Source: Anaerolineales bacterium (GTDB lineage Bacteria; Chloroflexota; Anaerolineae; Anaerolineales; Villigracilaceae). From it: a stretch of DNA of 44,239 bases. Both the position numbers and the translations under genes were made by a program. This document shows, piece after piece, positions 41,290 to 44,239 of the stretch. How positions within the stretch are numbered: position 1 is the first letter of the stretch; each line of letters starts with the position of its first letter. Location: positions 1 to 44,239 of the forward strand of contig JAUXWL010000145.1 in assembly GCA_030680155.1 (NCBI GenBank). The letters are read 5' to 3'. The notes beneath the pieces were generated by a model. That model was not told the origin of the DNA and made no database searches. It was given only the letters and a program-made list of their open reading frames with translations.

Positions 41290-42447
41290 CTAAAAAAGAT
41301 TCGTTTGGGTTGCAGCTTTTTTACCGTCCAGCAAAACATAGGGAGCGGCGCGTTCGGCGATGATGCCGAGTTTTTTCAATGAAGACAGATCGCGAATTTT
41401 TTGATTTCTTCTTGCACACAAAATCGCTTCCGCGCCTTTGATGCCGATGCCAGGGATTTTGATCAGGTCATGTTTGCCGGCTTTGTTGATCTCTGTAGGC
41501 GTGTGGATCAAATTTATCTGCGCCCAGGCCTGTTTTGGGTCTGTGTGAAGCGGCAGGTTTTCATCCGATGTAAAGGGCAGGTCTTCGAGGTCAAAGCCGT
41601 AATCGCGTAACAGAAACGAGGCTTGATACAGGCGGCGCTCACGCATGGGCTCCACGGCGGGTTTGTTTTCGAGCGGCGTATCGCGGATGGGATGGAAGGC
41701 GGAAAAATATGCGCGTTTGAGGCGGACATTTTTCATCAACCATTGGGTGGTGTTGAGCAGTTCAAGGTCGCTTTCGTCTGCGCCGCCTGCCACGAATTGC
41801 GTGACGGTGGATGGATATTTGCCATTCCAAAATTTATAAGCGGGGACAGTCCGCCGAATCTCTTCAACCCATTTGAGCGAGCGCAGAAGTTCTTCAAAAA
41901 ATATTTTGTGCGGGGCAAGACGAGCCAGTCTCTCCGTACTGGGCGCTTCGAGGTTGACCGAGACGCGGTTCGCCAGCTGCATGGCGCGGAAGACCTGTTC
42001 CTTCTCGGCGCCCGGCATGATCTTGAGATGGACGTAGCCCTTGAAGTGATGTTTTTTACGCAGGATGTCGGCAGTGTCAAGCAGTTTGTCCATGGTGCGG
42101 ATTCCGCCTCCAGCCAGCCCGGAGCTGAGGAAGACGCCCTCGGCCATGCCTCCCTGATTCATTTTGCTGAACAAGCCAGCGAACTCGTCTGGCTTGAAGG
42201 TGGCGCGGCGGAAGTCACGCCCGGCGCGGAAGGGACAGTAGAAGCAGTCCCGTTCGCAGGCGGAGGAGAGCAGGGTCTTCAGTAATACAATTTTCTGTCC
42301 GTTGGGGAGTTGAGCGGGATAGGTAAAGGCGTTGGAATCCTCTTTGGGCGAGTAACAAGCCGGGGCGGGGGGAGAGGCGCTTGGCTCACCATCCGCTTCG
42401 AATTGCATTTGGGAGGATAACTCTTTGAGTGTTTCCAGCGCGTTCAT
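41290..42447 (-). CDS. Radical-SAM protein with C-terminal HhH (DNA repair/modification type)
   Basis: A 385-residue radical S-adenosylmethionine enzyme. The CxxxCxxC cluster site is C64, C68 and C71 in CERDCFYC; a TIM-barrel core spans about 50-300; and a helix-hairpin-helix DNA-binding element lies near 325-375 (KIPGIGIKGAEAIL). This layout matches the family named as putative DNA modification/repair radical-SAM proteins, often found beside a uracil-DNA-glycosylase-like partner; no partner is seen in this window. The frame is open further upstream, but that part lies within the insertion sequence, so the ATG at 42447 is used. The element's left end is 8 bp before this ATG, so the native promoter and leader have been cut away. 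Confidence 0.9.
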   Translation of the reverse strand: MNALETLKELSSQMQFEADGEPSASPPAPACYSPKEDSNAFTYPAQLPNGQKIVLLKTLLSSACERDCFYCPFRAGRDFRRATFKPDEFAGLFSKMNQGGMAEGVFLSSGLAGGGIRTMDKLLDTADILRKKHHFKGYVHLKIMPGAEKEQVFRAMQLANRVSVNLEAPSTERLARLAPHKIFFEELLRSLKWVEEIRRTVPAYKFWNGKYPSTVTQFVAGGADESDLELLNTTQWLMKNVRLKRAYFSAFHPIRDTPLENKPAVEPMRERRLYQASFLLRDYGFDLEDLPFTSDENLPLHTDPKQAWAQINLIHTPTEINKAGKHDLIKIPGIGIKGAEAILCARRNQKIRDLSSLKKLGIIAERAAPYVLLDGKKAATQTNLF

Positions 42448-42455
42448 ATTCTGAT

Positions 42456-42474
42456 GTACTTGTTTAGCGTTCAA
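42456..42474 (+). repeat. Left terminal inverted repeat of the IS66 element
   Basis: 19 bp beginning GTACTTGTTTAGC, the exact complement of 44013-44031. It lies 8 bp before the radical-SAM start codon. Confidence 0.92.
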
Positions 42475-42556
42475 AAGTTGGATTTGGTAAAGTGTCAAAC
42501 ATCTTGAAAAATATAGGTTGAAAAACTCTTGTATGCGAGGCCTGGAAGAATGTAAG

Positions 42557-44023
42557 ATGGTTGTGATGAGAAAACGACGGAAGCACCCGCAGCCTGATTC
42601 GAAGGACCAACGCATTGCCGAGTTGGAAGAGCAACTGGCGCAGGCACTGTTGGTCAATCAGAAACAGCAGAAGCAGATCGAACGCTTGCGCGAGCGCGTG
42701 GAAGAATTGGAGCGTGCCGGAAAACGGCAGGCGGCGCCGTTCGCTCGGCGGCATTGGGTGGAGCGACCGAAGCCGCCAGGGCGTAAGTGCGGCCAAGGCA
42801 AGTTTGTGCATCGGGAATTGCCGAAGGTGCATCAAGTGCACGAGACGAAAGTAACCAAACTGCAGGGTTGTCCAAAATGCGGTGGCAAGTTGAAAGAGAT
42901 CCACACGCATGAGCAGTACGTCACGGACATTCCGGTAGTGGAAGTGCAGACGACCCGCTTTGTGACCTACAGTGGCTACTGTTGCGCTTGTGAGAAACGG
43001 GTGCGTTCGCGTCATCCGGAACAGACTTCGGACGCAACAGGTGCGGCAGGCGTGATGGTCGGACCGCGTGCCAAAGCCCTGGCGGCGGATCTCAAGCATC
43101 GCCTGGGTGTCTCGTATGGCAAGGTCAGTGAAGTGCTCAACGACACCTTCGGATTGCAGGTGAGTAGAAGTGGCTGGTGTCAGGCTGATCAGAAATTGGC
43201 TCGTACAGCCCAACCGGTGTATGCCGAGCTGCTGAAGACCATTCGGCAATGCAGTGTGGTCAATGCGGACGAAACGGGCTGGCGGATCGGTACGCTGGCG
43301 GCCTGGCTGTGGGTCTTCACCCACAGCGAAGTGAGCGTGTATGCCATCCGCGATAACCGCAGCAGTGACGTGGTGATCGATGTCCTGGGTGAGAAGTTCC
43401 CCGGCATCCTGACCACGGACTGTTATCTGGCCTACGACGACCGCAAGTTCAAGGAGTGGCTCAAACAAAAATGTGTCGGTCATCTGCTGAAAGATCTGAA
43501 GGAGATGAAAGAGAGCAAGAGTGGCCGAGCCTTGCACTTTGCCCGCCAAGTGACGATCATCTTGCAGGAGGCTTTGGCGTTGAAAGCCGAGAAAGCTCGC
43601 CTGGATCCCTTCACGTTTTATCAGCGAGCTCAGGATCTGGAGTCTCATTTGGATCTCTTGATCGCGCCGCAACGCAGGCTGTCGGATCGCGACAATGCCC
43701 GCTTTGCCAAGCGCTTGCGTAAACATCGTCCACATTTGCTGCGCTTCCTGTATGTCGACGAGTTGGAAGCCACCAACAATCTGGCGGAGCGCATGTTGCG
43801 ACCCGCGGTCATCACGCGCAAGACCAACGGTTGTAACCGCAACCGCAGTGGTGCAGCTACCCATGCCATTTTGGCGAGTGTCTTGGTTACCTGTCGTCAA
43901 CATTCCATTCCGATCCTGGATTATCTTGTTCAACTGCAGCAATATGGTGGAACGCCGTCAGCTTTGGTTACGGCCACTCCACTCCAACTAGACATACCTG
44001 CTTCGCCTATCATTGAACGCTAA
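42557..44023 (+). CDS. IS66-family transposase
   Basis: A 488-residue DDE transposase. An N-terminal leucine-rich coiled coil (about 15-55) is followed by a zinc-binding region with CPKC and CCAC pairs (about 105-155). The IS66 catalytic core has the first Asp in NADETGW, the second in TDCYLAYD, and the Glu in NNLAERMLR; all three are present. The frame continues upstream to 42518, but GGAAG lies 8 nt before the ATG at 42557, which is used. The gene is uninterrupted and its stop lies in the right inverted repeat, so the element may be active. Confidence 0.93.
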   Translation: MVVMRKRRKHPQPDSKDQRIAELEEQLAQALLVNQKQQKQIERLRERVEELERAGKRQAAPFARRHWVERPKPPGRKCGQGKFVHRELPKVHQVHETKVTKLQGCPKCGGKLKEIHTHEQYVTDIPVVEVQTTRFVTYSGYCCACEKRVRSRHPEQTSDATGAAGVMVGPRAKALAADLKHRLGVSYGKVSEVLNDTFGLQVSRSGWCQADQKLARTAQPVYAELLKTIRQCSVVNADETGWRIGTLAAWLWVFTHSEVSVYAIRDNRSSDVVIDVLGEKFPGILTTDCYLAYDDRKFKEWLKQKCVGHLLKDLKEMKESKSGRALHFARQVTIILQEALALKAEKARLDPFTFYQRAQDLESHLDLLIAPQRRLSDRDNARFAKRLRKHRPHLLRFLYVDELEATNNLAERMLRPAVITRKTNGCNRNRSGAATHAILASVLVTCRQHSIPILDYLVQLQQYGGTPSALVTATPLQLDIPASPIIER

Positions 44024-44031
44024 ACAAGTAC
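44013..44031 (-). repeat. Right terminal inverted repeat of the IS66 element
   Basis: 19 bp, the exact reverse complement of 42456-42474. It includes the transposase stop codon (44021-44023). Confidence 0.92.
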
Positions 44032-44033
44032 TC

Positions 44034-44061
44034 TTGACAAATAAAACATCCGTTCTATAAT
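44034..44061 (+). promoter_or_regulatory. Consensus promoter of the MFS gene
   Basis: A perfect TTGACA (44034-44039) and a perfect TATAAT (44056-44061) are 16 bp apart. The -35 box begins 2 bp outside the insertion sequence. Transcription would start near 44068, about 3 nt before the ATG, giving a nearly leaderless message. Confidence 0.8.
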
Positions 44062-44070
44062 CAGGCAATC

Positions 44071-44239
44071 ATGTTCATCCGCCTGAAGAACTTCTACCAC
44101 AGCTTCCCGCCCAAGTTCTGGATCATCGTCCTGACCTTCTTCATTGACAGCGTCGGTGGGACGCTTCTTTTCCCCTTCTTCTCGCTCTACATCACAGGCA
44201 GATTTAACGTCGGTATGACGCAAGCCGGCATGGTGCTTG
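44071..44239 (+). CDS. MFS transporter, N-terminal part (runs off the window)
   Basis: The first 56 residues of a membrane protein, cut by the window edge. A short basic N terminus (RLKNFYHS) is followed by a hydrophobic helix (WIIVLTFFIDSVGGTLLFPFF) and a loop into a second helix, the typical start of a major facilitator superfamily permease (FIDxxGxxLxxPFxxLY). The substrate is unknown. The ATG at 44071 lies just after a consensus promoter, with no useful Shine-Dalgarno. Confidence 0.75.
   Translation, partial: MFIRLKNFYHSFPPKFWIIVLTFFIDSVGGTLLFPFFSLYITGRFNVGMTQAGMVL

Larger units (their letters stand above)
42456..44031 (+). mobile_element. IS66-family insertion sequence (single-transposase type)
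   Basis: 1576 bp bounded by perfect 19-bp terminal inverted repeats (42456-42474 and 44013-44031). It holds one transposase gene and none of the accessory tnpA/tnpB frames of classic IS66, as in the ISBst12-like subgroup. The transposase stop codon lies within the right repeat. The 8-bp flanks (42448-42455 and 44032-44039) do not match, so no target-site duplication remains. The element looks intact and recent. Confidence 0.9.

Noticed and set aside
42464-43942. A 492-codon open frame on the - strand inside the insertion sequence
   Set aside because: It is the antisense shadow of the transposase gene; the translation is H/R/L-rich without any family motif, while the + strand frame has the complete IS66 catalytic residues.
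42448-44039. An 8-bp target-site duplication around the IS66 element
   Set aside because: The two 8-bp flanks share no meaningful identity, so none is reported; loss by mutation or recombination is possible.
1-44239. CRISPR array, prophage, toxin-antitoxin pair or rRNA genes
   Set aside because: No regularly spaced repeats, phage genes, paired small toxin/antitoxin frames or rRNA-like sequence were seen in either strand.

Overview
The window looks like a chromosomal segment of a Chloroflexota bacterium, most likely class Anaerolineae. This is inferred from protein style (GAF sensors sharing SEGG / RIALDVG / NPDLPxTRSEMALPL signatures, a SET protein, a radical-SAM/HhH protein), mid-range GC, and use of TTG and GTG starts. 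No database search was possible.

Left part (1-5.3 kb, + strand): a repeat-rich, hairpin-rich leader is followed by a tightly packed three-gene two-component unit: a multi-GAF soluble histidine kinase, a second kinase with an N-terminal receiver, and an OmpR-like response regulator. It ends at a strong bidirectional terminator shared with a convergent EamA-type transporter gene.

Centre (6.3-37.9 kb, all - strand): 17 genes over 31.6 kb, none separated by more than 48 bp and many overlapping, look like one very long operon. In transcription order it holds two stand-alone receiver proteins; eleven membrane proteins that all end in the same cytoplasmic coiled-coil/GAF/GAF-like module but carry no kinase, cyclase, methyl-accepting or DNA-binding output; an orphan branched-chain-amino-acid-type binding lipoprotein (between the ninth and tenth membrane proteins); a ParA-type ATPase; a large soluble hybrid histidine kinase with two receivers; and a threonine-synthase-like PLP enzyme fused to a receiver. 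The eleven sensors differ at the N terminus (periplasmic Cache+HAMP, six-TM, two-TM, or TM bundle plus Cache). All end after the first helix and strand of what looks like another GAF domain, while the hybrid kinase begins, after a disordered tail, with the second half of a GAF domain. The simplest reading is a modular receptor array in which many output-less receptors feed one kinase, with ParA possibly positioning the complex and the fused PLP enzyme as a possible phosphorylation-controlled output. Amino-acid sensing is a plausible theme. This is the candidate undescribed system.

Right part (38-44.2 kb): a tRNA-Gly(CCC) with its own promoter and terminator, a polyprenyl diphosphate synthase, a HAD phosphatase, a conserved-looking hypothetical gene with a clear promoter, a small SET-domain protein, and a radical-SAM/HhH protein of the DNA repair/modification type. 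A complete IS66-type insertion sequence sits 8 bp upstream of the radical-SAM start codon, in what was probably a divergent promoter region shared with the MFS transporter gene that runs off the right edge.
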